From the NCBI GenBank assembly GCA_029564595.1, contig JAKQPS010000051.1, positions 47,895 through 111,894 on the forward strand: 64,000 bases of DNA, in the 5' to 3' direction. How positions within the stretch are numbered: the first letter of the stretch is position 1; every line of letters begins with the position of its first letter. Of this stretch, positions 52,008 through 59,854 are shown in pieces. The translations under genes were made by a program, and so were the position numbers. This stretch comes from a bacterium (GTDB lineage Bacteria > UBP15 > UBA6099). The notes beneath the pieces are model-generated. The model saw nothing but the letters and a program-made list of their open reading frames with translations. It did no database searches and was not told the origin of the DNA.

Positions 52008-54401
52008 GTGAAACCTGTGAAAGAAAAAGAAAAAAGAACTAAAAGAAAACGCGGCGGCGATACCGCGCAGAAAGAAGAGCGCGTTATCAACGAAGTCCTC
52101 GGCATTCTAGTCGTAACCGTGGCGCTGCTGTCGACCGTGTCCTTTTTCGTGGGTTTCGACGTCGATACTCTTTACGCGGTGAAATCCGTTCTATTCGCCG
52201 CTCTCGGTTACACCGCCGTTATGGTTCCGGTTCTTCTCGGCTTGTTCGGGGTCTGGCTGATATGGAAGCATCCCGCGATACCCCGCGTGTCCGTGAAAAT
52301 CCTCGCCGGAGGACTGATGGTCGGACTGTGGCTCAACTGGGCGAAAGCGGCCGGCGCAGGATGGATGTCCGAACTGCCCGGAGAATACTCGGCCGGCGGC
52401 GGCGTCGTTTCAGGACCTCTGATGTCCGCGCTCTCTTCCGCCCTTTCGGTGTCGGGAGCGTTCTTAATCGTATTTGCGGTGTCTTTGCTATACGGCAAAT
52501 TTGCGCTAAACATTTCCTACCTGAAAGTTGGGCGCGCGTTGCAGCCCAAAGCGGCGGTTATCGGTAGAGCGATAGCGTCCGTCGCAAAAGCGGCAGCGGG
52601 ATTCATCGGCGCGCGCATAGCGGCAGCGGCGGAAAAACGCCGCGCCGCCGCCGAAGAGGAAAGGTTGCGCAAAGATAAACAGGCCGAAGCTATGGCCAAA
52701 AAGCTCATGGAGGAAGAAGCAGCGCGCGCGGGCGCTCCACAATCTTTTATGGAGGACGACGACAGTTCCGACGAACTTGACGAACAGCGGCCTACGATCA
52801 AAGACAGAAAAAAGAGAGAACGCGCGCAGGAAGAAAAATCTTCAGAACCCGCAAAAAGAGAATCTGTGCGCGCCGTCGAGGAAATCAAGCAGTCTCCGCC
52901 CTCGGCTCCCGCAGCCAAACAGACTACCGCCATCATGGTTGACGCCGAAGGCAAGGAGGAGACCGTCATATGGCGCTTGCCTGATCCGGAGGAATGGCTG
53001 GACGCTAAACCTGTGGTCTCAGAAGCGGCGATGGACAACACAATGCGCGACAAGCTTGAAGCCACGCTGAAGAACTTTCAGGTTCCGGCGCGTATCGTCA
53101 ACGTCGTGAAAGGAGCCGCCTTCACCAGATTCGAGATTGAGCTTGAGCCGGGCACGAAAGTGTCCCGTATCGTGACGCTCGAAACGGACATCGCGCTCTC
53201 TCTCGCCACCGATTCGAAGACGATAAGGATAGAAGCTCCCATACCCGGCAAATCCGCCGTAGGAATTGAAGTGCCCAACAAAGAGCGCGCTATGGTTCCC
53301 TTTAGAAAAATATTTCTCGACCCGGAATTCAGGGCGTTCAAAAAACCGCTCTCCTTCGTGCTCGGCGAAGACATAGCGGGCAAACCCATATTCACGAACC
53401 TGATGAAGATGCCGCACCTGCTTGTCGCCGGCTCCACCAACTCCGGAAAAAGCGTGTGCATAAACGGGATTATCAGCAGCATGATCGCGCGCGAATTTCC
53501 CACGGACCTGCGCTTAATAATGATAGACATGAAGCGCGTGGAACTGACTCCCTACGAGGGAATCCCGCACCTGCTCACCCCGGTCATAAAAGAAGCCGCG
53601 CTCGCCGCAGCCGCCTTGCGCTGGGTGTGCGAGGAAATGGACCGCCGCTACAAAGTCTTCGCAGAGGCGGGAGTGCGCGACATCGCGGGCTATAACAAAT
53701 ACGTCGAAGACCCCGCTGAAAGAATGTTCCGCATGGTGGTGATCATCGACGAATTAGCCGACCTCATGATGGTGTCTTCTCCCAACATGAACGTTGAGAA
53801 CTACATCTGCCGCATCACCCAGCTCGCCCGCGCAACCGGCATACACGTCATACTCGCCACCCAAAGGCCGGACACGAAAGTAATCACAGGCACTATCAAA
53901 AACAACATACCCTCGAGGATATCGTTCGCGGTAGCTTCGCAGATAGACTCCCGCACCGTGCTCGACCGCAAAGGCGCGGAATCCCTTCTCGGATGCGGCG
54001 ACATGCTCTACCAGCCGATCGACAGCAACAGGATGATGCGTCTTCAGGGCGCGTTCGTGTCCGACGACGAAATAAAGAGGTTGGTCTCGCTCTGGAAAAC
54101 TCAGACTCCTCCCATATACGACACCATTAAATTTAGCGTGGGAAGCGGGGCCGACATCGCCGGCGGCGGAGGCGGAGATAGCCACAACTCTGAAGACGAA
54201 AACCTATATCGCCAAGCCGTCGAAATTGTCGTCACCACGGGCCAGTGCTCGATATCCATGATACAACGCAGATTGCGCATCGGCTACAACCGCGCCGCGC
54301 GCCTAGTGGACGTCATGGAAGAGCGCCACGTCGTCGGCCCTTACGACGGCAGCCGGCCCCGCGAGGTTCTGCTCTCTCCGGAAGAACTTGAGACGGTATA
54401 A
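52008..54401 (+). CDS. ftsK: DNA translocase FtsK/SpoIIIE
   Basis: A 797-residue DNA pump for chromosome segregation at the septum. The N-terminus has four membrane spans (about 28-165). A charged linker (about 200-310) leads to the motor: alpha domain, Walker A GSTNSGKS near residue 473, MIDMKRVELTPYEGIPHL, Walker B VVIIDELADLMM, LARATGIHVILATQRP and KNNIPSRISFAVASQIDSRT. The C-terminal 65 residues are the gamma winged helix (ISMIQRRLRIGYNRAARLVD) that reads KOPS-like sites. The start is GTG at 52008; GTG at 52017 is an alternative. Ends the division run; a terminator lies 200 bp downstream. Confidence 0.95.
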   Translation: MKPVKEKEKRTKRKRGGDTAQKEERVINEVLGILVVTVALLSTVSFFVGFDVDTLYAVKSVLFAALGYTAVMVPVLLGLFGVWLIWKHPAIPRVSVKILAGGLMVGLWLNWAKAAGAGWMSELPGEYSAGGGVVSGPLMSALSSALSVSGAFLIVFAVSLLYGKFALNISYLKVGRALQPKAAVIGRAIASVAKAAAGFIGARIAAAAEKRRAAAEEERLRKDKQAEAMAKKLMEEEAARAGAPQSFMEDDDSSDELDEQRPTIKDRKKRERAQEEKSSEPAKRESVRAVEEIKQSPPSAPAAKQTTAIMVDAEGKEETVIWRLPDPEEWLDAKPVVSEAAMDNTMRDKLEATLKNFQVPARIVNVVKGAAFTRFEIELEPGTKVSRIVTLETDIALSLATDSKTIRIEAPIPGKSAVGIEVPNKERAMVPFRKIFLDPEFRAFKKPLSFVLGEDIAGKPIFTNLMKMPHLLVAGSTNSGKSVCINGIISSMIAREFPTDLRLIMIDMKRVELTPYEGIPHLLTPVIKEAALAAAALRWVCEEMDRRYKVFAEAGVRDIAGYNKYVEDPAERMFRMVVIIDELADLMMVSSPNMNVENYICRITQLARATGIHVILATQRPDTKVITGTIKNNIPSRISFAVASQIDSRTVLDRKGAESLLGCGDMLYQPIDSNRMMRLQGAFVSDDEIKRLVSLWKTQTPPIYDTIKFSVGSGADIAGGGGGDSHNSEDENLYRQAVEIVVTTGQCSISMIQRRLRIGYNRAARLVDVMEERHVVGPYDGSRPREVLLSPEELETV

Positions 54402-54468
54402 AAAAAATCATCAGCCGAAAATATCGGCGGCAACAGGAGACATTGAAAACAAAACAAAGAAGTTGAAA

Positions 54469-54528
54469 CCGAATCCTTATTCTCCGATTTACCGCAGTAT
54501 CCGGCGGGACAGGAAAATAAGGACTCGG
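54469..54528. repeat. 13-nt inverted repeat downstream of ftsK
   Basis: CCGAATCCTTATT (54469-54481) and AATAAGGACTCGG (54516-54528) pair at 12 of 13 positions across a 34-nt loop. It lies between the ftsK stop and the intrinsic terminator. Role unknown. Confidence 0.45.
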
Positions 54529-54599
54529 ACTGACAAAGGCTATCGTCCCGCATTGCGTTGATCGCGCATTTCGGGATCACTCATCATTCCCCCTAATTC

Positions 54600-54625
54600 G
54601 CCCCCCACAAGGGGGCATTTTTTTT
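54600..54625 (+). terminator. strong intrinsic terminator of the dcw/ftsK run
   Basis: GCCCCC-CACAA-GGGGGC is a perfect 6-bp GC stem followed after one base by eight T residues. It is a textbook rho-independent terminator and is oriented to end plus-strand transcription 200 bp after ftsK. Confidence 0.85.
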
Positions 54626-54721
54626 GCCAAAACAATGACGAGAAACAGGCTGTGACCGGGATCCGTCATAGGCTTCGGCAAAAAAATGTTAAGGATATGC
54701 GAGAAGCGTTCCCAAACGCGG

Positions 54722-56671
54722 TTAATCTGATGGTGTTGAAGTTCCCGGAGGGAGCAGGCAGGATGCGGGAGAGGGCGCGCGAAGCGGCGATTTCATCTTG
54801 AACTCCGGTTTGCCGTCCCCTTTCTTTGTCACTTTGATTCCTGCTTTCAGCATATCAACGATTGTTCCGACGCCCGGTATCCGGCCTATAATGGTTTTGC
54901 TTCTTAAACTATCGCCAACAACAAACAGATCGATGTCGGCGCTCATTGGCTTTTCTCCGAAAAAAGCCGAACTTCCGGACAGGGAGACTTCGAGCCATTC
55001 GCCCGCGCATCTCACGTTTTCCGCCTTTATCCGGTCTTTCTCAAGAACGATGTCTCCCTCGAAAACGTCAAACGAGAAGTCTCGCGAGATATTGAGTCGT
55101 CTCATTATTGGATTGTTGTTCGTCAATGCTGCGGGAATGCCGCTTATCGAGACGTTCTTCGCGGAGACATGTCCTCTGCCTTCAAGTTTGTGGAAAGCCG
55201 GAGTGTCGACTTCGAAAACATAATCTCCGGTTTCCGTCATCTTGATTTTATCCTCGCTTTCCATCACATAGTTGTTTCCATAGTCGCAATCCAGAACGAA
55301 CTCGCCGTTTGCCGCGCCGGACACCTCAAGCGCGGAGTAGTTCAACTGCCGGATAAGGTCCGCGAGATTCGGAGAATCAACCTTGAAACGGAAGTTGAAC
55401 AACGACCGGGCGACTTTGTCTTCCACAGGGTCGTGCCTCATTTCTATATGCCCGTCGGCGGCGAGCCTTAACTGTCCCGATATAGCTTCGCACTCCTTGA
55501 ATGTGAGGATTCCTTTTTTTAACTCCAGCGCCAGCTTCGCTTCCGGTATGGGAGCAAGCGGAAAATCTTTCATCGAGCCTTCGCCTATTTCCGCGAAATC
55601 GATTACAGCGTCCTTGATGTGAAGCGTAATATCACCGCTGAACTCATAGAACTTGTTTAGGTCGCCTTTAAGTTCAATTTTGGCGTCGAGCCAGCCGGAT
55701 TTAATGAAGGGTTTCATCGCCAGCATCTTCAGTATGGACTGGCTGGCTTTGCCGCGCCCGCCGCCGCGCAGAATCATCTCTGAAATATCGGTGACGACGT
55801 CCGTCACAAGACTTCCTTCCAGAGCGTACTCGCCGATGCGTCCCTGCATTTTTTCCAACATCAGGCTAGTCCCTTTAAAGCGCAGCGGAGAATGGAAATC
55901 ATGTATCATTGCGTCCCGCATGAAAAGGCCGGGAGAACTGATGTTGCCGACCAGTTCGATGTCGTTTATCGAGCCGAACATCGCGGCTTCGACGCTTATC
56001 GGGCCGTGGAGGTGCTTGGGAACTTTAAGAGCGGAGAGGTCTTCGAGCCGCAGGTTCCGCACGATAACCCGGCCCTCGCTCATGGGGCCTTTGCGCGGAT
56101 AGTGAATGTCCAAGCTTCCGGCCCCCACCATGCATGACATTCGCCGCACTTTCATCTTATTTCCGTGCGAAGTGAACTCTCCGTTTAGGTCCTCGATATA
56201 AGTTTTCTTTCCGTTAGCTCCCTCAATTGTTACCGAACCTCTGTATATCCTGACGATGTTCAATCCCCAAAGATGCATGAAGAAGTTGCTTACGACCCAT
56301 TTCATCGCCGTCAAAGGAAACAGGAACCATACTTCGCCCTGTTGCGGCATCTGCTTGATTTTAATCCGAGGTCTGTGCAGCGCTATCGGGTTCAGAGAAG
56401 GCCGCCGCAGCATGAGCATCCGCCAGAACTGCACTTTTATGTGCATCTCGTCCGCTTCAAGCGAGCCTCCGCCGCCAAGCTTTATCTGCACGTTCTTCAT
56501 CTTCATCCCTATTATCGGGATGCCGCTTATGTCCTCGAATTTGATTGGAAGCGGGATATATCTGTTGAACAGAAACAGGATGATTTTCTTGACTGGACGG
56601 AAAGGCGCGAAAGGTATGAACAACACTGCCAGAAGGGCGAGTATCACTATCACAGACGGGTCTATGCTCAA
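54722..56671 (-). CDS. AsmA/YhdP-like protein
   Basis: A 649-residue protein with one N-terminal membrane segment (VIVILALLAVLFIPFAPF) and a long series of beta strands, as in AsmA-like bridge proteins that help lipids reach the outer membrane. The C-terminal block FVVGDSLRSKTIIGRIPGVGTIVDML resembles the end of AsmA/YhdP C-terminal domains. The start is TTG at 56671 with a strong GGAGGAG 7 bp upstream; an upstream TTG at 56746 has no site and would add a non-membrane basic segment. It is the only minus-strand gene between ftsK and the cobalt transporter. Function by family inference only. Confidence 0.7.
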   Translation of the reverse strand: MSIDPSVIVILALLAVLFIPFAPFRPVKKIILFLFNRYIPLPIKFEDISGIPIIGMKMKNVQIKLGGGGSLEADEMHIKVQFWRMLMLRRPSLNPIALHRPRIKIKQMPQQGEVWFLFPLTAMKWVVSNFFMHLWGLNIVRIYRGSVTIEGANGKKTYIEDLNGEFTSHGNKMKVRRMSCMVGAGSLDIHYPRKGPMSEGRVIVRNLRLEDLSALKVPKHLHGPISVEAAMFGSINDIELVGNISSPGLFMRDAMIHDFHSPLRFKGTSLMLEKMQGRIGEYALEGSLVTDVVTDISEMILRGGGRGKASQSILKMLAMKPFIKSGWLDAKIELKGDLNKFYEFSGDITLHIKDAVIDFAEIGEGSMKDFPLAPIPEAKLALELKKGILTFKECEAISGQLRLAADGHIEMRHDPVEDKVARSLFNFRFKVDSPNLADLIRQLNYSALEVSGAANGEFVLDCDYGNNYVMESEDKIKMTETGDYVFEVDTPAFHKLEGRGHVSAKNVSISGIPAALTNNNPIMRRLNISRDFSFDVFEGDIVLEKDRIKAENVRCAGEWLEVSLSGSSAFFGEKPMSADIDLFVVGDSLRSKTIIGRIPGVGTIVDMLKAGIKVTKKGDGKPEFKMKSPLRAPSPASCLLPPGTSTPSD

Positions 56672-56813
56672 AAGTAGGCTCCTCCGAATCCATTTCGCGG
56701 CAAAGCCATATATTTTGTATGATTTTAGCTGACAACGCGCCGGCAATGCAAACGCGGAAACAAACCTGCGACGCGGCCTGCGTCGCCGCTCGAAGTTTTT
56801 TATCGTAACACTA

Positions 56814-56840
56814 TTGTCAAATACGTATTACCGCTATAAT
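56814..56840 (+). promoter_or_regulatory. possible promoter of the cbiMNQO operon
   Basis: A perfect TATAAT (56835-56840) lies 15 bp after TTGTCA (56814-56819); the spacing is short. A transcript starting near 56847 begins downstream of the ATG at 56842, which supports the later start at 56872. Confidence 0.5.
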
Positions 56841-56871
56841 AATGGCATCAGCTTTGATTGTCGGAGGAGTC

Positions 56872-57522
56872 ATGCACATACCTGACGGATTCGTTTCAAC
56901 CGAACTGAGCGTCGCCGCGTTCGCTGTTTCCGGAGCGGTTGCGGCGGTGGCTCTAAAAAAAGCTGGAAAAGACCTTGGCGAGAAACAGGTTCCTCTTCTC
57001 GGAGTGACCGCGGCGTTCGTGTTCGCGGCGCAGATGATAAACTTTCCCGTGCTGGGAGGCACGAGCGGGCATTTCATGGGCGCGGTTCTCGCATCGGTAA
57101 TGCTAGGCCCTTTAAACGCTTTTATCGTCATGCTTCTCGTTCTTTCCATACAATGCTTAGGCTTCGCGGACGGCGGTCTGACAGCGCTGGGTCTGAATGT
57201 CTTTAATATGGGCGTCGTCGGCGGAATAATCGGTTATTACATGTTCAGGGGCATATTGGCCGTGTCCGGAAAAAGCAAAAACGGATACGCGTTCGCCGTG
57301 GGAGCCGCTTCGTGGCTGTCGATAGTGCTGGCTTCGTCCGTGTGCGCTTTTGAGATCGCGCTGTCCGGAACCGCCCCGCTCAGGATCGTGCTGCCTTCTA
57401 TGGCAGGCGTCCACGCGCTGATAGGCGTCGGCGAGGCTGTGATCACAGTGTCAGTCGTCTCGCTCGTGGCCGGAGTCAGGCCCGACATGCTGCACACGCG
57501 GATTGCGGAGGCACAAGCGTAA
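56872..57522 (+). CDS. cbiM: Co/Ni ECF transporter substrate-binding subunit CbiM
   Basis: A 216-residue S-component of an energy-coupling factor transporter for Co2+ or Ni2+. The protein must start with Met-His because the free N-terminus and His2 coordinate the metal. The sequence MHIPDGFVS begins exactly at the ATG 56872, which has GGAGGA just before it. GGTSGHFMGAVLASVMLGP is the second metal-site block. Six or seven membrane spans. No cobalamin riboswitch fits in the upstream gap, so metal specificity is open. Confidence 0.93.
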   Translation: MHIPDGFVSTELSVAAFAVSGAVAAVALKKAGKDLGEKQVPLLGVTAAFVFAAQMINFPVLGGTSGHFMGAVLASVMLGPLNAFIVMLLVLSIQCLGFADGGLTALGLNVFNMGVVGGIIGYYMFRGILAVSGKSKNGYAFAVGAASWLSIVLASSVCAFEIALSGTAPLRIVLPSMAGVHALIGVGEAVITVSVVSLVAGVRPDMLHTRIAEAQA

Positions 57523-57591
57523 TTTGTGTTTAAGTCGCGGAACAGACGCTTTTTTGCGGCCGCATTACAAAAATGCAGAATGGACGATAAT

Positions 57592-57903
57592 ATGAAAAAA
57601 TTCGGATTTGTTACAATAGGACTTCTGGTCGCTTTGGCTATAGCGATATTCGCTTCGCCTTTCGCTTCGTCATTCCCCGACGGGCTTGAATGGGTGGCGG
57701 AACAGACCGGTTTTTTGCATCTGTCCGAGGGATATGCGGCATGGACGAAATCGCCTGTCCCCGACTACGAGATGCCCGGAGTCGGAAATCCCGCGGCGGC
57801 GACCGCTCTTGCCGGACTGATCGGGACTCTCGCGGTTTTCATAGTGGGGTTCGGATTGGCAAAGTTGATGAAATCCGGCAAGTCCGGCGGCTCGGCCGCA
57901 TGA
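57592..57903 (+). CDS. cbiN: PDGLE-domain CbiN-like subunit
   Basis: A 103-residue protein with two membrane spans and an extracytoplasmic loop with the FPDGLEWVAEQTGF motif typical of the PDGLE/CbiN-like partner of CbiM and NikM. A CbiN-type subunit is needed for metal loading. The ATG at 57592 is favoured because the membrane segment starts at once (MKKFGFVTIGLLVAL); an ATG at 57580 is possible. It is 69 bp after cbiM. Confidence 0.82.
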   Translation: MKKFGFVTIGLLVALAIAIFASPFASSFPDGLEWVAEQTGFLHLSEGYAAWTKSPVPDYEMPGVGNPAAATALAGLIGTLAVFIVGFGLAKLMKSGKSGGSAA

Positions 57904-57916
57904 CAGGGTTATCTTT

Positions 57917-58702
57917 TTGAGCGGACATCCGGGCGACGAGCATTCAGGCCATACCCATTCGGAGCGTCATGCGGCTCCCCGCTCTCTGGACGCCAGAGCT
58001 AAAATTTTCATTTTCTTTTCCACCGTCATCATAGGAGTTTCCACACCCGTGACGTCGCCGCGCGCTTTTGCCGCATACTTTTCGGCGGTTGTTCTCATTT
58101 CGATTGCCCTGAGAGCGCCTCTCTCCGTTTTTCTTAAAAGGCTTATCGTCGTTTTGCCATTCGTGCTGTTTATCGCTGCGTCTGCTCCTTTTGCCGCGCG
58201 CGAGGCCGGGGAGTCGGCGCGACCCTTTTTAGGCGGCTCTCTTCTTGTCACAGACAGAGGAATCGAAGCTTTTGCAAACGCCGCGCTCAAAGGCGCCCTT
58301 GGAGTTTGCGCATTGACTGCTCTTTCCCTGTCGACCCCTTTCCACGAGATGCTTGCGGGATTGAGATGGTTTAAGGTTCCTGCTATCCTTGTGAGCCTAT
58401 CGGCGTTCTCTTACAGATACATGTTCGTTCTTGTAGACGAGGCGTCGAGGATGAAGAGGGCGAGAGACTCGCGGGGCTGGCGCGGACGCTGGGTTTGGCA
58501 GTCCGGCGTTGTCGGAAATATGATAGGCTCTCTCTTGTTGCGCAGTCTTGAGCGCTCGGAGCGCGTTTACTCCGCTATGCTTTCGCGCGGCTACGACGGC
58601 AGCCTGCCTATGGCGGAGCTTCCCGCGCCGCGCCTGACGGATTTCATTGTGGCGGTTGTCTTTTTCTCAGCGATTATGTCAGCGAGGTTGTTTCTCACAT
58701 GA
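57917..58702 (+). CDS. cbiQ: ECF transporter transmembrane subunit CbiQ
   Basis: A 261-residue T-component. The coupling motifs ARDSRGW and ERVYSAMLSRGYDG contact the ATPase. About five membrane spans. The first 20 residues are rich in His, Asp and Glu (HPGDEHSGHTHSERH), a possible metal-handling tail that is not common in CbiQ. The start is TTG at 57917 with AGGG 8 bp upstream. It overlaps cbiO as ATGA. Confidence 0.92.
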   Translation: MSGHPGDEHSGHTHSERHAAPRSLDARAKIFIFFSTVIIGVSTPVTSPRAFAAYFSAVVLISIALRAPLSVFLKRLIVVLPFVLFIAASAPFAAREAGESARPFLGGSLLVTDRGIEAFANAALKGALGVCALTALSLSTPFHEMLAGLRWFKVPAILVSLSAFSYRYMFVLVDEASRMKRARDSRGWRGRWVWQSGVVGNMIGSLLLRSLERSERVYSAMLSRGYDGSLPMAELPAPRLTDFIVAVVFFSAIMSARLFLT

Positions 58703-59409
58703 GCCATTATTCCGCAATTGAAATATCGAACCTTGATTACAAATATCCCGACGGCACACAGGCTTTGCATGGAGTTTCCCTTAAAGTCGCCGAAAACGAA
58801 ACCGTCGGGCTGCTTGGCCACAACGGAGCGGGCAAATCCACTTTGATTCTTCACCTGAACGGCATAATCATCGGAGGCGACGTTCGCGTGTTCGGAACCC
58901 CGGTGACGAAAAAATCCATCCGACAGGTTCGCCAGCGGGTCGGCCTGATTTTTCAGAATCCCGACGACCAGCTTTTCTGCCCGACAGTTTTCGACGATGT
59001 CGCCTTCGGAGCCAGACAACTGGGCCTCTCCGAAAAGGAAGTCATCGAGAGAGTGCGCCACAGCGTGTCAGAAGTCGGCCTCGACGAATCGATATTGAAG
59101 AAAAACGTGTTTCATCTGAGCTTCGGTCAGAAAAAACTTGTGTCCATAGCGACCGTAACCGCGATGGACGCAAGAGTCCTAGTGTTCGACGAGCCGACGG
59201 CCGGATTAGACCCGAGAGCCAGAAAAAAAATCATCAACCTGTTGCGGTCGTTGGGTCGCACGCAGATAATCGCCTCCCATGACCTTGATATGCTGTCGCA
59301 GCTTTGCGACAGAGTAATTCTGTTGAGCGGCGGCTCCATCGCGGCTGAAGGCAAAACGTCCGACATTCTGAACGACATCCCCCTGCTTGAGAGAAGCAAC
59401 GTTCTTTGA
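58699..59409 (+). CDS. cbiO: ECF transporter ATPase CbiO
   Basis: A 236-residue ABC ATPase. Walker A is GHNGAGKST, the Q loop lies in LIFQNPDDQLFCPTV, the signature is HLSFGQKKLVS (LSFGQ in place of LSGGQ), Walker B is VLVFDEPTAGLDP and the switch His is in ASHDLDM. It powers the CbiMNQ metal transporter. No B12 synthesis genes lie in the window. Confidence 0.94.
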   Translation: MSHYSAIEISNLDYKYPDGTQALHGVSLKVAENETVGLLGHNGAGKSTLILHLNGIIIGGDVRVFGTPVTKKSIRQVRQRVGLIFQNPDDQLFCPTVFDDVAFGARQLGLSEKEVIERVRHSVSEVGLDESILKKNVFHLSFGQKKLVSIATVTAMDARVLVFDEPTAGLDPRARKKIINLLRSLGRTQIIASHDLDMLSQLCDRVILLSGGSIAAEGKTSDILNDIPLLERSNVL

Positions 59410-59515
59410 ACCCGTTTTCCCTCGCTCGGCAATAACCATGAGAACAATGTTTTATGCGCCGTCAGCAAACAGAAAGCGCTTTCTATCTTAAGCTTCAAAA
59501 AGCTTCCTGATTACT
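59410..59515. other. short gap with 14-bp palindrome after cbiO
   Basis: AGAAAGCGCTTTCT (59471-59484) is a perfect palindrome. It could be a short stem with a GCGC loop or a protein site. No gene is visible here. Confidence 0.35.
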
Positions 59516-59664
59516 GGGCTGTTGAAAAAGTTATAACCTACCGGACGCCACCTTCAAACTTGTTTGGGGGGGCGCTGGAAATGTATGTAAACATGAGCGA
59601 AAGTATAAGACTTAATACCGTCTCCCTCTGACAAATTCGCTATCTGTTGCTTTTTCAACAGCCC
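59516..59664. mobile_element. MITE-like element with 15-bp terminal inverted repeats
   Basis: GGGCTGTTGAAAAAG (59516-59530) and CTTTTTCAACAGCCC (59650-59664) are perfect inverted copies bounding 149 bp without a supported gene. GGGCTGTTGAAAAAG-type ends are common in transposons. There is no transposase, so it is a non-autonomous element or the scar of a deleted insertion sequence. Target-site duplications are not clear. Confidence 0.55.
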
Positions 59665-59728
59665 CATTACCTCCAAAGCAACTCTTCGTTCGAGAAATAT
59701 GGCGATCGCAAACCGCCTTATTCCTGCA

Positions 59729-59854
59729 TTATTCTCCAGAGATCCCAGAGAACCATCTGTAGCCTCTACCACGTCCTTCCGAGTTGACCAGACCGAGCCG
59801 CTTGAGATGCAGAAGGTCGTCCCGCAGAGTGCGGTCAGCCGGAGGACTTGGGAG
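59729..59854 (-). pseudogene. winged-helix C-terminal remnant
   Basis: About 41 codons directly after, and in the same frame as, the YhcG stop encode ADRTLRDDLLHLKRLGLV and NSEGRGRGYRWF, which look like the recognition helix and wing of a winged-helix domain as found at the end of Fic or ATP-binding regulator proteins. No start or upstream part exists, so it is a gene fragment. Confidence 0.5.

Noticed and set aside
56747-56871. Possible cobalamin or NiCo riboswitch before cbiM
   Set aside because: The gap is only 125 bp to the start codon, contains a promoter near its end, and I see no B12-box-like conserved segment.
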